The translations under genes were made by a program, and so were the position numbers. 42,861 bases of DNA. Origin: Bacteroidales bacterium. GTDB lineage: Bacteria; Bacteroidota; Bacteroidia; Bacteroidales; UBA10428. The notes under the pieces were generated by a model that ran no database searches, was not told the DNA's origin, and worked only from the letters and a program-made list of their open reading frames with translations. Positions 17,728 through 25,736 of this stretch are shown piece by piece. How positions within the stretch are numbered: the stretch's first letter is position 1; each line of letters starts with the position of its first letter. The stretch is from positions 1-42,861 of the forward strand of contig DATGXG010000049.1 of NCBI GenBank assembly GCA_035299085.1. Reading direction: 5' to 3'.

Positions 17728-18730
17728 TTATTACTTCCATCCTCACCTCGTTTCCCCTGTTCACCTTTCCCTCCTCAAAATCAGTCATGTTTTGAAGCGT
17801 GGTGGCTGCGATCTGTTTCAGGGCATTCTCGGTAAAGTAAGCCTGGTGTGCGGTTACAAGAACATTCGGAAAGGCCATGAGGCGGGATATTTTATCATCG
17901 GGGATTATAATTTCAGAAAGGTCTTTAAAGAAAAGGTTTTCTTCCTGTTCATACACATCAATTCCCAGGTAGCCAAGCCGTCCGGCCCGCAGCGCATCAA
18001 TAACGGCTTCCGTGTCAACAAGCTTTCCCCTGCTTGTATTGATCAGCATGGCACCCTTTTTCATGAGTTTCAGGTTATGCCTGTTGATGATCTGAAACGT
18101 TTCAGGAGTAAGGGGGCAGTGCAATGAGATGATATCCGAAATTCTAAACACTTCTTCAAGCGGAAGATACTGAACTCCTGCTGATAGTAATTCCGTATTA
18201 GGGTACAGGTCATAAGCCACCACCCTGCAACCAAAACCCTGCATGATTCGGGCAAAAGTCGCTCCTATCTTACCTGTACCAATGACCCCGGTCGTTCTAC
18301 CGGCTATATCAAACCCCGCAAGTCTTTCTATTGAAAAATTGCCTTCGCGTACCCGGTTATAGGCTTTGTGGGTTTTCCGGTTCAGCGCCATGATCAGCGC
18401 CACGGCATGTTCAGCCACGGCATGGGGTGAGTAAGCCGGAACACGCACCACCGAGATATTATGTCTGAAGGCACTTTCAATATCCACATTGTTAAAACCG
18501 GCACAGCGAAGAACAATAAGCCTGATATTCATTTTTGCGAGTGCCTCAATGACTTCCTTTGTAAGCTGATCATTAACAAAAACACAAACGGCATCGAAAC
18601 CCTCGGCCAGCTTAACGGTTTTGACATTCAGTGAGGATTCATAATATACAAGCTCATGCCTGTGATCTTCATTGGCATGATCGAGATATTCCTTGTCGTA
18701 AACCTTTGTACTGAAAACTGAAACTTTCAT
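17723..18730 (-). CDS. ldhA: D-lactate dehydrogenase (fermentative, LdhA-type)
   Basis: A 335-residue D-2-hydroxyacid dehydrogenase; the FNNVD and AYSPHAVAEHAVAL motifs are typical of NAD-dependent D-lactate dehydrogenase, reducing pyruvate to D-lactate. The NAD site GVIGTGKIG is at 148-156. Catalytic Arg is R234 (NTSRGKLVD), the Glu lies in VYEQEE (E263 or E264) and the His is H295 (TAHQAYFT). It is transcribed away from the DUF1080 gene, with 143 bp between them holding both promoters. With bd oxidase and complex I nearby it suggests a choice between respiration and lactate formation for NADH disposal; this link is inference. Confidence 0.93.
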   Translation of the reverse strand: MKVSVFSTKVYDKEYLDHANEDHRHELVYYESSLNVKTVKLAEGFDAVCVFVNDQLTKEVIEALAKMNIRLIVLRCAGFNNVDIESAFRHNISVVRVPAYSPHAVAEHAVALIMALNRKTHKAYNRVREGNFSIERLAGFDIAGRTTGVIGTGKIGATFARIMQGFGCRVVAYDLYPNTELLSAGVQYLPLEEVFRISDIISLHCPLTPETFQIINRHNLKLMKKGAMLINTSRGKLVDTEAVIDALRAGRLGYLGIDVYEQEENLFFKDLSEIIIPDDKISRLMAFPNVLVTAHQAYFTENALKQIAATTLQNMTDFEEGKVNRGNEVRMEVIK

Positions 18731-18873
18731 AGTATAAGATTGTATGTCGGTTTGTTAAACAAACTGTGGATTCACAATGTTCAGATGAAATAATTCAGTA
18801 AAAACATTCTTTTTTCTGATCAATAAATTGCAAATTTGATTTACCGGAAAGTATAAATAATCAATACCGAACT

Positions 18874-19590
18874 ATGAAAAAACTTGTTTATTCCTTAACA
18901 CTACTGGTTATTATGACACTCTTATCTCAATGCAAACCCAAAGAACAACCTGTTGCCAATTTCTTAACTCCCGAAGAAGAAAGTCAGGGATGGAAACTCC
19001 TGTTTGACGGAAAGACAATGGACAGCTGGCGCACTTTCGGTGGAGATACAATTAAAGACTGGGTGATCGACAGCGGTTCCATGCTGGCACAGGGCCTGAT
19101 CAGCAATGATATCATTACGAAAGATGAATTCGAAAATTTTGAACTTTCACTCGACTGGAAAACATCGGTCGGCGGGAACAGCGGAATTTTCTTCAATGCT
19201 ATTGAAGACACTGCCATTCATGGGATCTTCGAAATTGCTCCTGAATACCAGATTATTGATGAAGTATCGTGGGACGGCGATTCGCTTCACGAAGGACAGC
19301 TGGCCGGTGCCTGCTACGACATGTATTATGCCGACCGCAATAAAAAGCTGATGCCTGTTGGTGAATGGAATACGTCAAAGATTGTTGTTAATAACGGACA
19401 CGTAGAACACTGGCTTAACGGAGACAAGATTGTTGAATACCAGATGTGGACACCGGAATGGGACAGCCTAAAATCAGTGAGAAAATGGAAAGATTATCCT
19501 TTGTGGGGCACAGCTCATAAAGGGCATATCGGACTCCAGGATCATGGCAAAAAGAATTGGTTCAGAAATATTAAAATCAGGACTTTATAA
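18874..19590 (+). CDS. DUF1080 lipoprotein (3-keto-disaccharide hydrolase family)
   Basis: A 238-residue lipoprotein; the signal peptide ends at LLSQC with C20 as the lipid site. The body is one DUF1080 jelly-roll domain beginning at WKLLFDGKTMDSWRTFGG and including GNSGIFFNAI and WNTSKIVVNNGHVEHWLNG. Family members are concanavalin-like; some are reported to cleave 3-keto-glycosides. Here the substrate is unknown. It is followed after 8 bp by the membrane acyltransferase-like gene, so the two look like an operon, perhaps acting together on a surface or periplasmic glycan. Confidence 0.88.
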   Translation: MKKLVYSLTLLVIMTLLSQCKPKEQPVANFLTPEEESQGWKLLFDGKTMDSWRTFGGDTIKDWVIDSGSMLAQGLISNDIITKDEFENFELSLDWKTSVGGNSGIFFNAIEDTAIHGIFEIAPEYQIIDEVSWDGDSLHEGQLAGACYDMYYADRNKKLMPVGEWNTSKIVVNNGHVEHWLNGDKIVEYQMWTPEWDSLKSVRKWKDYPLWGTAHKGHIGLQDHGKKNWFRNIKIRTL

Positions 19591-19598
19591 CAGATTAT

Positions 19599-20723
19599 AT
19601 GAACAACAAAAGCGAAAATAAGCCCGACAGGCTGCTTTCTCTGGATACCCTCAGGGGATTTGACATGTTCTGGATTGCAGGTGGTGAAACCCTGATGGTT
19701 TCACTGGCGGCACTTACCGGATGGCCTTTTATGCAATGGATCGCTTCACAAATGGAGCATGTGGAATGGGAAGGATTTAAATTTTATGACAACATCTTCC
19801 CACTCTTCCTCTTCATAGCCGGCGTATCCATGCCTTTTTCGATTCTTAAGCGGAAACAACGCGGCGAAAACATGCGGAACATTTATATCCATGTTTTCAA
19901 GAGAATGCTGATGCTTGTCTTGCTGGGATTGATTTATAATGGCCTCCTGCGGCTCGATTTTGAAAACCAGCGGTATGCAAGCGTACTGGCGCGAATCGGT
20001 ATTGCCTGGTTCTTTGCGGCTATAATCGTTCTGAATACGAATATCAGGGGACAGATCCTTTGGTTTGTGGGTATCCTTGTAGGGTATTACGCGATTATGA
20101 AATTTGTGCCGGTTCCGGGTTTCGGGGCAGGTAATTTTACGCCCGAAGGCAACCTGGCCGCTTTTATTGATCAGAAGCTGCTTCCGGGAAGGTTCTGTTG
20201 CTATACTTATGGTGATAACGAGGGACTGATCTCCAATATTCCCGCCATTTGTACGGCGCTTCTTGGAACGTTCGCGGGTCACCTGCTGATATCCGACAAT
20301 AAGAAGCTTACAGGAGTGAAAAAAGGCTTTATCCTCATGGGCGCCGGGGTGGTCAGCATGATTGTGGCTAAAATCTGGAGCCTCGATTTCCCGATCATCA
20401 AGAATATGTGGACAAGCACATTTGTCCTTTTCGCAGGCGGATTAAGCCTTATCCTGCTTTCAATATTTTACCTTGTAATTGATGTCTGGAAATTCAAAAA
20501 ATGGACATTCCCGTTTGTAGTGATCGGCATGAACTCAATAACCATTTACCTGCTGAATTCGGGTATTATGAATTTTGAACAGATGGGAAGGTACTTCTTT
20601 GGCGGTTTAGCTCATTTCTTTTCCGAAGCCGCCGGCCAGGTTATCCTTGTCTCCGGGGCAATCCTGTGTATGTGGTTTGTGCTGTATTTGCTGTATAGAA
20701 ATAAGATATTTCTGAAGGTTTAA
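19599..20723 (+). CDS. DUF5009/HGSNAT-like membrane acyltransferase
   Basis: A 374-residue integral membrane protein with about ten helices. The N-terminus SLDTLRGFDMFWI and the following YDNIFPLFLFIAGVSMPFS are the signature of the bacterial family related to heparan-alpha-glucosaminide N-acetyltransferase (also named DUF5009/NagX). In characterised relatives the enzyme transfers an acetyl group across the membrane to an amino sugar; the substrate here is not known. Length is normal (360-400). It lies 8 bp downstream of the DUF1080 lipoprotein. Its 3' side is followed by the first GAGACGC palindrome. Confidence 0.87.
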   Translation: MNNKSENKPDRLLSLDTLRGFDMFWIAGGETLMVSLAALTGWPFMQWIASQMEHVEWEGFKFYDNIFPLFLFIAGVSMPFSILKRKQRGENMRNIYIHVFKRMLMLVLLGLIYNGLLRLDFENQRYASVLARIGIAWFFAAIIVLNTNIRGQILWFVGILVGYYAIMKFVPVPGFGAGNFTPEGNLAAFIDQKLLPGRFCCYTYGDNEGLISNIPAICTALLGTFAGHLLISDNKKLTGVKKGFILMGAGVVSMIVAKIWSLDFPIIKNMWTSTFVLFAGGLSLILLSIFYLVIDVWKFKKWTFPFVVIGMNSITIYLLNSGIMNFEQMGRYFFGGLAHFFSEAAGQVILVSGAILCMWFVLYLLYRNKIFLKV

Positions 20724-20739
20724 TTTTCTTAGATCCGTC

Positions 20740-20830
20740 GTAGAGACGCAATAAATCGCGTCTCTGGCGGAATCTAGTTTCTACACGAATATTTAACCTA
20801 CCTTATCAGACGCGATAAATCGCGTCTCTA
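20740..20830. repeat. Two GAGACGC..GCGTCTC palindromes between convergent genes
   Basis: Copy 1 is AGAGACGC, loop AATAAATC, GCGTCTCT (20742-20765). Copy 2 is AGACGCGATAAATCGCGTCT (20808-20827). Both share an A/T core. The complement of the extended unit (TAGAGACGC) provides the TAG stop of the M2 peptidase gene at 20828-20830. A third copy is at 32356-32375. Likely a bidirectional terminator between convergent genes. Confidence 0.8.
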
Positions 20831-22507
20831 CTTCGTCACGAATTGAGCTGCATAATATTTCGCCGTCAGTTCTTCGCCTGTTGCTCTTTTGATCATGTCA
20901 TTCCATTCGTAACGTGCGCCCGGCCTGAACACCTTATTCAGAAGGTAAGTTCCTACTTCCGGGTTTTTCGTCATGCTTACCACATCGGTTGCACCCACTT
21001 TCAGGATATTGGTATTGATATAGGCCTGCAGTTGCGATGCAAGCAATTCACCAAGCTGGTAATTATGATAATAGCATGGATAAAGGGCAATATGGATTTT
21101 TGATGCCCAGTCGGCGTCATTCCTGCCTTCAGGTTTCTTAATCATCTGGTATTTCTCCACAAGATCCCACCACAATTTATTCAGATCCTGGTCAGGATTT
21201 TCATACATGGCTTTTTCAAAACGGAACATAACCTGTGTCCAGCGGCTGAAAACAATCTGTTCCAGTTTCAGGCTGTTGCTCACGGCTGTGCTTATTTTTT
21301 CAGCTTCTTCATTTGAGATTCCTGCGTTATCCCTTATCCACAAAGGATTGGATGCCAGCCTTCCGAAAATCATGGCAATGGCCTCTGTGGTGAAAGTATG
21401 AGCCGGAGTGCGAAGGTAATACGGAAGCGACATGTCGATGTTGTAATCATAAACGCCGTGGCCGAACTCGTGTAGCATGGTGCCCATCCACTGGTGATTG
21501 TTCTTCACGTTGCAAACGGCCCGAACATCGCCCGAACGGTCGATATGGATGCAATAGGCATGCTGGTATTTTCCTTCTCTTTCAAAAAGATCGCTCTTTG
21601 CAAGAATGGGCGTAATATCAAGGCCGATCCCGGCATAATAGTTCTTTGTCAGTTCAACTACATCTTTGTTGGCGAAATAACTGTCAAGATCGATATTATA
21701 AATCGAAGGGGCTTCCTGGAAGAACCGGTTCTGGTAATGCCAGGGCATCAGCTGGTCGGGACTGATTTTGTATTCTTTGGCAAGAACCGAATCCATATTT
21801 GATTTCAGGGTAATAAACGTTCCTCTTGTAAGAGAATCGAGCTCGTCAAAAAGGGTAAGAATCTTCTCAGGATCCTGCTCCGAGAGTTTAAGCGACATCT
21901 CCTGGTAATTCTTAAAACCCAGTTTTTGAGCGATGTTATTGCGCATTTTTACGATGGCAACCACACCCGCAGCTGCAGAGTCGCCTATCTGTTTGCTGGC
22001 CTCCCATACTTTCTTCAATTCCTTAGTGTTTGCGGAAGACTTGAGTATCTTGTCAATTTCATTGTCCGTGAGTTTTTTTCCGTCAACCTGTGCGCGGTAG
22101 GTATTGTATTTTTCCTCCAGTTTGGTCTGTGCTTTGATTAGCTCCTCTAGCAGTTTGGGATCGATCTGGTTCGAAAGGAACTGGTTATACAGCACATTCA
22201 TCTGTCGCACAAGAAGGCTGTCTTTCACCTGTCCTGATTCTTTTATACCCTTCAATGTAGCAAATGAAGCAGAATCCGAATAAATCTTTGAGATCTGTAT
22301 ATTCAGATCGCTGTATTTCTGGTATTCTTCCTGCTTACCTGTTGTGGTGGCATTAAAATACGCCAATCCGGCACCGGCTTCAAGCGGTTTTGCCTTTAAT
22401 TCAAGGCTGTCGATAAATGTTTTCAGTTGCTGTTCCATTTTTTTGGTTCCTGATGTACATGCTGTCATAAGGATTATGGCAGGCAAGATTAGAATAAGTT
22501 TCTTCAT
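20828..22507 (-). CDS. M2-family (ACE-like) zinc metallopeptidase lipoprotein
   Basis: A 559-residue lipoprotein: signal peptide MKKLILILPAIILMTAC with lipid Cys at 17. Zinc motif HEFGH is H346-E347-H350 and a downstream Glu (E375 in TTEAIAM) is the probable third ligand. Helical N-terminal half with charged coiled-coil character (60-250), as in the peptidyl-dipeptidase M2 fold; family M3 shares the zinc motif but lacks the rest. Expected to remove dipeptides from peptide C-termini at the cell surface or in the periplasm. I chose ATG 22507 because it starts the lipoprotein signal; an upstream TTG in frame adds a charged leader. The TAG stop is part of a dispersed palindrome. Confidence 0.85.
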   Translation of the reverse strand: MKKLILILPAIILMTACTSGTKKMEQQLKTFIDSLELKAKPLEAGAGLAYFNATTTGKQEEYQKYSDLNIQISKIYSDSASFATLKGIKESGQVKDSLLVRQMNVLYNQFLSNQIDPKLLEELIKAQTKLEEKYNTYRAQVDGKKLTDNEIDKILKSSANTKELKKVWEASKQIGDSAAAGVVAIVKMRNNIAQKLGFKNYQEMSLKLSEQDPEKILTLFDELDSLTRGTFITLKSNMDSVLAKEYKISPDQLMPWHYQNRFFQEAPSIYNIDLDSYFANKDVVELTKNYYAGIGLDITPILAKSDLFEREGKYQHAYCIHIDRSGDVRAVCNVKNNHQWMGTMLHEFGHGVYDYNIDMSLPYYLRTPAHTFTTEAIAMIFGRLASNPLWIRDNAGISNEEAEKISTAVSNSLKLEQIVFSRWTQVMFRFEKAMYENPDQDLNKLWWDLVEKYQMIKKPEGRNDADWASKIHIALYPCYYHNYQLGELLASQLQAYINTNILKVGATDVVSMTKNPEVGTYLLNKVFRPGARYEWNDMIKRATGEELTAKYYAAQFVTK

Positions 22508-22562
22508 AGAAAAAAGTTTAATATTATATTGTTTAAGAATGGTTTTACATCTTTTTAACAAC

Positions 22563-22575
22563 TGTCAATTTGACA
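22563..22575. promoter_or_regulatory. TGTCAATTTGACA palindrome between divergent genes
   Basis: A perfect 6+6 palindrome with a central T in the 140 bp between the M2 peptidase and YugP-like genes. It could be an operator for either, or its TTGACA half may be part of a promoter. The only support is symmetry and position. Confidence 0.3.
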
Positions 22576-22647
22576 ATCGAAGACTTTTACTATAAATTGG
22601 CAGGCATTTTGAAGCATGAAAAGTAATAATTTAAAGGAGAAATTACA

Positions 22648-23352
22648 ATGATATCAATGGGTCAAATTCTGATTTTGGGTGTGTTCATGTTGTTAAGCTG
22701 GATCGTAAGTTCGCAGCTTAAATCGCGTTTCAGGCGCTACTCCGAAATACCTGTAAATTATGGCATGAGCGGAAGAGATGTTGCGGAGAAAATGCTCCAT
22801 GAAAACGGCATTACTGATGTTTCAGTCATATCAGTAGACGGACAACTGACCGACCATTACAATCCGCTTGATAAAACAGTAAATCTGAGTCCTGATGTAT
22901 ATAATGGACGCAATGTGGCAGCCGCTGCCGTGGCAGCACATGAATGCGGACATGCCATACAGCATGCCCAGGCATACGCACCGTTAAAATTGCGGACATC
23001 CCTGGTTCCTCTGCAGAATGCAAGCGCAAAGGTTATGAACATCATTTTTATGATGATGTTTTTCGGCGCCATACTGTTTCAGAGGATATTCCCTATGGAT
23101 ATCGCACTCATCGTTATTATCGCCTGTTATGCCGTGTTCACACTATTTGCCATGATCACCCTTCCGGTTGAAATCAACGCAAGTCACCGTGCACTGGTGT
23201 GGTTAAGCAGTTCAAATGTAACAGGACAGGGATCATATCCCCAGGCTAAGGATGCGTTGAAATGGGCCGCTTACACTTACGTGGTAGCCGCTCTGTCATC
23301 CCTTGCCATGTTGCTGTATTATGTGTTTTTATTGCTGGGGAGAAGGGACTAA
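22648..23352 (+). CDS. Membrane zinc metallopeptidase, YugP-like (DUF/Zn_peptidase_2 family)
   Basis: A 234-residue membrane protein: N-terminal helix (about 6-22), then a cytoplasmic or periplasmic segment with zinc motif HECGH (H98, E99, H102, in AAHECGHAIQHA), then two or three C-terminal helices (120-165, 205-230). Layout and length match the YugP family of putative membrane proteases, whose substrates are unknown. A good AAGGAG site at 22634-22639 supports ATG 22648; ATG 22657 would also fit. Four bases after the TAA stop a run of GTCTGTTR units begins. Confidence 0.9.
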   Translation: MISMGQILILGVFMLLSWIVSSQLKSRFRRYSEIPVNYGMSGRDVAEKMLHENGITDVSVISVDGQLTDHYNPLDKTVNLSPDVYNGRNVAAAAVAAHECGHAIQHAQAYAPLKLRTSLVPLQNASAKVMNIIFMMMFFGAILFQRIFPMDIALIVIIACYAVFTLFAMITLPVEINASHRALVWLSSSNVTGQGSYPQAKDALKWAAYTYVVAALSSLAMLLYYVFLLLGRRD

Positions 23353-23355
23353 TTT

Positions 23356-23387
23356 GTCTGTTGGTCTGTTGGTCTGTTAGTCTGTTA
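23356..23387. repeat. 8-bp tandem array GTCTGTTR, left of glxK
   Basis: Four uninterrupted 8-bp units (GTCTGTTG twice, GTCTGTTA twice) beginning 4 bp after the YugP-like stop. The same unit in the same orientation recurs at 24588-24626 on the other side of glxK. Confidence 0.85.
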
Positions 23388-23425
23388 GGTTTGCACGCCT
23401 CCACGGAGGCCCTAACGGCTTCTAC

Positions 23426-23467
23426 AGCCCATAGCCTTTAGCCTGCAGCCTATAGCCTATGGCCTAA
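23426..23467. repeat. 7-bp tandem array AGCCTNN across the glxK stop
   Basis: Six 7-bp units (AGCCCAT, AGCCTTT, AGCCTGC, AGCCTAT, AGCCTAT, GGCCTAA). The array contains the glxK stop (complement of CTA at 23450-23452) and encodes its last five residues, so the enzyme's C-terminus is made of repeat sequence. Confidence 0.85.
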
Positions 23468-24583
23468 CATTCTGAACGTCCTCTCCGCTGCCCGTTCCAA
23501 CAACACCGAAGCATTCTTCATGGATTCTTCAACCGTCATGGGCTTGTCTGCAATTGGAATAACCGAAAGAAAACCTTTTTCATAAAGCCTGTCATAGTCC
23601 TCGCCAAGAGCACCGGCGAACGCAATGACAGGCTTATTTTTTGACTTTGCCATTTTAGCAACACCGGCCGGCGCTTTGCCATATAAAGTCTGCGAGTCAA
23701 TTTTTCCCTCACCTGTCACAACCATATCAGCCCAGTCTATCCATGTACCAAGTCCTGTAACCTCCGCCACAAGCTCAAATCCTTTCCGGATATTTCCGTT
23801 GAGAAACGCCATGATACCGGCTCCCAATCCGCCGGCAGCTCCAGCTCCCGGGACAAAGTCAACATCCTTGTGCAATTGTTTTTGAATTACTTCGGCCAGA
23901 TGCTGGAGATTTTCATCCAGCTCATCTACAGCTTCCCGATCAGCGCCTTTCTGGGGACCAAACACAAAAGCAGCTCCTTCTTTTCCGTACAATACATTGG
24001 TAACATCAGATGCCACTTCGATTCGGCATGCTTCCAACCGGGCATCCAGATGCGACACATCAATTTTCGCAATCATTCCCATTTTTCGGCCATTAGCCTG
24101 GATTTCATTTCCTGCTGCGTCAAGAAATCTCACCCCAAGGGCCTGTGCCATACCCGTGCCGCCATCCACCGTGGCGCTGCCGCCGATACCAAGGATGATT
24201 TCCCTGCATCCGGCTTCTAATGCAGCCAGGATAAGTTCTCCCGTTCCAAACGTAGAAGTTTTCAGCGGATCTCTTTGTGAGAGCGGCAATAAGGCGAGTC
24301 CCGAAGCCGCGGACATTTCGATAAAAGCTTTTGTGTGATCACCTGATACACCAATGTAAGAATCAATAATCCTCAGGAGCGGATCATGTACTTTAACCGG
24401 CACTATTCTGCCTCCTGTGGCTTTCACAAGCGCCTGAACCGTTCCTTCACCGCCGTCTGCCACCGGGATGCATTTGCATTGAGCCTCAGGCAAAGCTTTT
24501 AATATGCCTCGCTGAATGCTGTCTGCCGCCTCAGCAGCTGTAAGCGATTCCTTAAATTTGTCGGGGCAGATGAGGATGTTCAT
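23450..24583 (-). CDS. glxK: Glycerate kinase (GlxK/GarK family)
   Basis: A 377-residue type I glycerate 2-kinase, phosphorylating D-glycerate for entry into lower glycolysis. N-terminal ICPDKFKESLTA and PVADGGEGT, the GIGGSATVDGG loop and the late VTGEGKID motif are all present. Length is normal. The final residues LGHRL are encoded by a tandem 7-bp array and are probably not conserved. The gene is bracketed by TCTGTTAG arrays of the same orientation, with only 2 bp separating its start from the upstream array on the coding strand side. No glycerate transporter or tartronate genes nearby. Confidence 0.95.
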   Translation of the reverse strand: MNILICPDKFKESLTAAEAADSIQRGILKALPEAQCKCIPVADGGEGTVQALVKATGGRIVPVKVHDPLLRIIDSYIGVSGDHTKAFIEMSAASGLALLPLSQRDPLKTSTFGTGELILAALEAGCREIILGIGGSATVDGGTGMAQALGVRFLDAAGNEIQANGRKMGMIAKIDVSHLDARLEACRIEVASDVTNVLYGKEGAAFVFGPQKGADREAVDELDENLQHLAEVIQKQLHKDVDFVPGAGAAGGLGAGIMAFLNGNIRKGFELVAEVTGLGTWIDWADMVVTGEGKIDSQTLYGKAPAGVAKMAKSKNKPVIAFAGALGEDYDRLYEKGFLSVIPIADKPMTVEESMKNASVLLERAAERTFRMLGHRL

Positions 24584-24587
24584 GATT

Positions 24588-24626
24588 AGTCTGTTAGTCT
24601 GTAGTCTGTTAGTCTGTTAGTCTGTT
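24588..24626. repeat. 8-bp tandem array AGTCTGTT, right of glxK
   Basis: Four 8-bp units AGTCTGTT and one 7-bp variant, 4 bp upstream of the glxK start codon. Being so close, the array must overlap the 5' leader of glxK mRNA or its promoter. Confidence 0.85.
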
Positions 24627-24631
24627 AGTAG

Positions 24632-24802
24632 AACTTCTTAAATCTAAAATCGGAGTTCCTTGTTCGGTGTTTATTCTAGGATAGTATCCAGCATCCAGCA
24701 TCGGTCTTTGTATCGCTCTGCCTGTGCCGGCAGATTGCTTCCTCGCACTTCTTCCTCCTATAATCATAATTATGTCTAGCTCCTCGCAATGACGTGCTTT
24801 TT
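24632..24802. repeat. Dispersed element, copy C (TCATTGCGAGGAGC family)
   Basis: Contains TCTTAAATC and TGTTCGGTGTTTA (24636-24673, like copy A), ATCCAGCATCCAGCATCGG (24686-24704, like copy B), the left block CTGCCTGTGCCGGCAGATTG (24719-24738) and the right block GCTCCTCGCAATGACGTGC (24779-24797). It abuts the dapF stop at 24801-24803 directly. GCCGGCAC-type symmetry in the left block adds a small hairpin. Confidence 0.8.
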
Positions 24803-25679
24803 AATCCGGCATCTCTTCTTCCAGATCCGCAATCAATTCATCGCTCAGTACCCCTCGTGAAATTTCCCTTACAGGGCCGGTCATGCGGATTGAAAAATCC
24901 CTGTCGATCTGAATTTTTAATTCGCCGCCTTCCATATGCATCGTCAGGTCACCTTTTACAAGTCCCAGCTTTACAAGAACACTGGAGCAACCGCAGGATG
25001 AGCTTCCTGATGCTAATGTGTGTCCTGCACCCCGCTCCCAGATCAGCATTTCCGCATGATGGTCGGATAACGGCCTTGCAAACTGCACATTGATCCGGTT
25101 GGGAAACATCGGGTGATTCTCCAGCAGCGGTCCGTATTTTTTTACTATATCCAGGTCAAGCTTATCAGTAACCACAACACAATGGGGATTACCAACGGAA
25201 ACACAATTCACTGTGAATTCCCTGTCACCTGCCATGATCTTCTGGCCTAAAAATTCAGGCAGGTCGGAATTAACCGGAATTTCGCGCGATTTAAAAATAG
25301 CTTTCCCCATATCCACCTTTATCAGCATCGCCTTTCCGGCCTCCTCTTCAACAATCTCCGCATACACAATATCCTTAAGGGTTTCAACTGAAAACTGCCT
25401 TGAATTGGCAAACCCGTAATCGTACACGTATTTACAGAATATGCGAAGTCCGTTTCCGCTTTTTTCAGCCTCGGATCCGTCGGGATTAAACACCCTGAAT
25501 CCAAAGTCGGCTTTCGTTGACGGCACTTTCATAACGATTCCATCGGAACCGATGCCGAAATGGATATTGCATATCCGTTTAATAGCCCGGGGAGTAAGCT
25601 TAAAATCAATGTTTGAACTGTCGAGTACGACGTATTCATTTCCCAGGCCGTGAATTTTTACAAAACTGTTTTTCTCCAT
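24801..25679 (-). CDS. dapF: Diaminopimelate epimerase homologue with both active-site Cys replaced by Ser
   Basis: A 292-residue protein of the DapF two-lobe fold. Family landmarks are KIHGLGNEYVVLD at the start, NPDGSEAEKSGNG, VSVGNPHCV and WERGAGHTLASGSSSCG. In characterised DapF the two bases are cysteines in CGNG and ACGTG; here both are serine, S74 in KSGNG and S224 in LASGS. Other cysteines lie close (C82, C229, C231). The reading frame is intact and the surroundings are conserved, which argues for a coherent subfamily rather than decay. It is divergent from dapL, whose product LL-diaminopimelate is the DapF substrate. Either a Ser/Ser epimerase, or a paralogue with altered chemistry and a true DapF elsewhere. 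Confidence 0.82.
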   Translation of the reverse strand: MEKNSFVKIHGLGNEYVVLDSSNIDFKLTPRAIKRICNIHFGIGSDGIVMKVPSTKADFGFRVFNPDGSEAEKSGNGLRIFCKYVYDYGFANSRQFSVETLKDIVYAEIVEEEAGKAMLIKVDMGKAIFKSREIPVNSDLPEFLGQKIMAGDREFTVNCVSVGNPHCVVVTDKLDLDIVKKYGPLLENHPMFPNRINVQFARPLSDHHAEMLIWERGAGHTLASGSSSCGCSSVLVKLGLVKGDLTMHMEGGELKIQIDRDFSIRMTGPVREISRGVLSDELIADLEEEMPD

Positions 25680-25712
25680 TATGCGAAATGTATTTTGAAG
25701 CAGATTGTTGAA

Positions 25713-25720
25713 TATATTTG
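25713..25720 (+). promoter_or_regulatory. Possible -7 box TATATTTG upstream of dapL
   Basis: TATATTTG fits the Bacteroidota -7 consensus TAnnTTTG and lies 17 bp before the dapL ATG. The 57-bp gap between divergent dapF and dapL must hold both promoters. No clear -33 TTTG is found at ideal spacing, so this is tentative. Confidence 0.35.
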
Positions 25721-25736
25721 AAGCAAAAATAGAAAA

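Noticed and set aside
17612..18127. 171-residue ORF on the + strand over the ldhA 3' half
   Set aside because: Antisense to a clear D-lactate dehydrogenase; starts inside repeat copy B and shows no domain.
23356..24802. glxK as cargo of a transposon because of flanking arrays
   Set aside because: Arrays are direct simple-sequence repeats, not terminal inverted repeats; no transposase or target duplication.
24801..25679. dapF as a pseudogene
   Set aside because: Frame is full length with all structural motifs kept; only the two Cys positions differ, both to Ser.
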